7,316 bases of DNA from Flavobacteriales bacterium UBA4660 (GTDB lineage: Bacteria; Bacteroidota; Bacteroidia; Flavobacteriales_D; Sanyastnellaceae), in assembly GCA_002405435.1 (NCBI GenBank), contig DHLU01000148.1:1-7316 (forward strand), written 5' to 3'. Position numbers and translations under genes: made by a program. The notes beneath the pieces are model-generated. The model searched no databases. It worked only from the letters and a program-made list of their open reading frames with translations, and was not told where the DNA came from. Within the stretch, counting starts at the first letter, position 1; each line of letters opens with the position of its first letter. Of this stretch, positions 6,497 through 7,316 are shown piece by piece.

Positions 6497-6529
6497 ATCG
6501 CCGCTCACAGGGGGCTGGCCCACCCGCAT

Positions 6530-7316
6530 TCAGTTTCCGGAGATGACTGCAGGCACTGCTGCCATCGCGGTTTCGACCTGTTTGACTACCTCCTCCCAGG
6601 CAAACTGCCTTACCCGTTCTGCCGACGCTGCTCTTTTCCTGTCGAGGTCTTCAGGACTCAGGGCAACTGCCTGCGCAATCGCGTCCCTCAGGGCCGAAAC
6701 ACTGCCCGGCTGGATGAGCCAACCATTTGCGGCAGACACCAGCGCGCTGACTGCGCCCACGTCTGTGGCTATAATTGCGAGCCCGCGGGCCATACCCTCC
6801 ATAATCACATTTGGCATACCCTCACTCCATGAGGGCACCACGAGCACATGGCACTGGTCGAGCAATGCCTGCAGCGACCGCTGAGTGGTAACAATGCCAT
6901 GGTATGCAATATGGGGGCGATTGACGCGGCTGGATGCGTTGACTGGTCCGATGAAGTCAAATGTGAACGGGCTGTCGAATCCCGGTTCGCGCAGTACCTC
7001 GATCAGTTCGGGCATTCCTTTGCGGCGCTCATCCCGGCCGATGAATACAAACTTCACCGGTGGTGTCGCTGGCTTTCGGTCGCCCGAAAACCACGCTGAT
7101 TCGATGCCGGTAGGAACTTCGGCAATTGCCTGCCGCGCGACACCGAGCTGCTCAATCAAACCGGTAATCTTTCCGCCATACGAAAACACGAGGTCTGCGT
7201 GCAGGTTGTTCCATTTCACCGGACCGCGCAACAGGGCGTGCTCCAGCCGCGAACGTGTCGTCGCCGCTACCTGGTACATCTCGTAGCCGTGCAATTTTAC
7301 ACCCACAGGAGGCATC
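6530..7316 (-). CDS. Glycosyltransferase family 4 (GT-B fold), C-terminal part, 5' end beyond the window
   Basis: Transfers a sugar from a nucleotide-sugar donor, probably in cell-surface polysaccharide or glycolipid synthesis (inferred from the family). The visible 261 residues hold the end of the N-terminal acceptor domain (KLHGYEMYQ, 7-15; VPTGIE, 67-72) and the complete donor domain. The latter has FIGRDERRKGMPELIEVL (91-108), whose Arg/Lys are the usual phosphate contacts, and PSWSEGMPNVIMEGMA (161-176), with the E-x7-E pair Glu165 and Glu173, followed by IIATDVGAV (181-189). A full family member has more residues before this point, and the ATG at 7313-7315 lies inside family-like sequence, so the true start is most likely outside. 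It lies 229 bp upstream of the dehydrogenase gene on the same strand. The acceptor and donor sugars are unknown. Confidence 0.88.
   Translation of the reverse strand, partial: MPPVGVKLHGYEMYQVAATTRSRLEHALLRGPVKWNNLHADLVFSYGGKITGLIEQLGVARQAIAEVPTGIESAWFSGDRKPATPPVKFVFIGRDERRKGMPELIEVLREPGFDSPFTFDFIGPVNASSRVNRPHIAYHGIVTTQRSLQALLDQCHVLVVPSWSEGMPNVIMEGMARGLAIIATDVGAVSALVSAANGWLIQPGSVSALRDAIAQAVALSPEDLDRKRAASAERVRQFAWEEVVKQVETAMAAVPAVISGN

Larger units (their letters stand above)
6301..6529. other. Intergenic gap between the glycosyltransferase and dehydrogenase genes
   Basis: No gene is supported in this 229-bp stretch. It holds the candidate dehydrogenase promoter near 6320, a GC-rich block at 6386-6401, and a small hairpin at 6482-6496. 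A 28-codon minus-strand frame (6329-6415) has no supporting signal. No terminator with a T-tract was found after the glycosyltransferase stop. Confidence 0.5.

Overview
The window looks like a chromosomal housekeeping and transport region from a member of the Bacteroidota. Four things point that way: an exbB-exbD-tonB set running into folC, starts that mostly lack a Shine-Dalgarno sequence, a TAnnTTTG-type promoter word upstream of the dehydrogenase gene, and the style of the TonB and ExbB proteins. I cannot place it more finely than the phylum.

Layout. At the left edge, the 3' end of a plus-strand TerC-family membrane protein (1-294) converges on, and overlaps by 6 bp, the 3' end of folC. 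Everything else is on the minus strand. Read in the direction of transcription from the right edge, the order is: a 5'-truncated family 4 glycosyltransferase (6530-7316); a 229-bp gap with a candidate promoter; a Glu/Leu/Phe/Val-type dehydrogenase (5071-6300); nhaD (3660-5048), 22 bp further on; a 162-bp gap with a terminator-like hairpin on the opposite strand; then exbB, exbD, tonB and folC (3497 down to 289), separated by 11, 29 and 58 bp.

How they fit together. ExbB and ExbD form an inner-membrane proton channel that energises TonB, which drives uptake through outer-membrane TonB-dependent receptors. The TonB-like protein keeps the Ser16/His20 pair of the E. coli TonB transmembrane helix, and ExbD keeps its membrane Asp. 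NhaD exchanges Na+ for H+ and so shares the ion-gradient economy of the cell, which fits a salty or alkaline niche (inference). FolC is a folate enzyme with no obvious functional link to the transport genes. The dehydrogenase is a divergent member of its superfamily with unresolved substrate.

No mobile element, CRISPR array, rRNA or tRNA was seen, and I find no convincing novel system. The points most worth a second look are the orphan plus-strand terminator between nhaD and exbB, the near-identical 18-bp tandem repeat between tonB and folC, and the unusual motif variants in the dehydrogenase.
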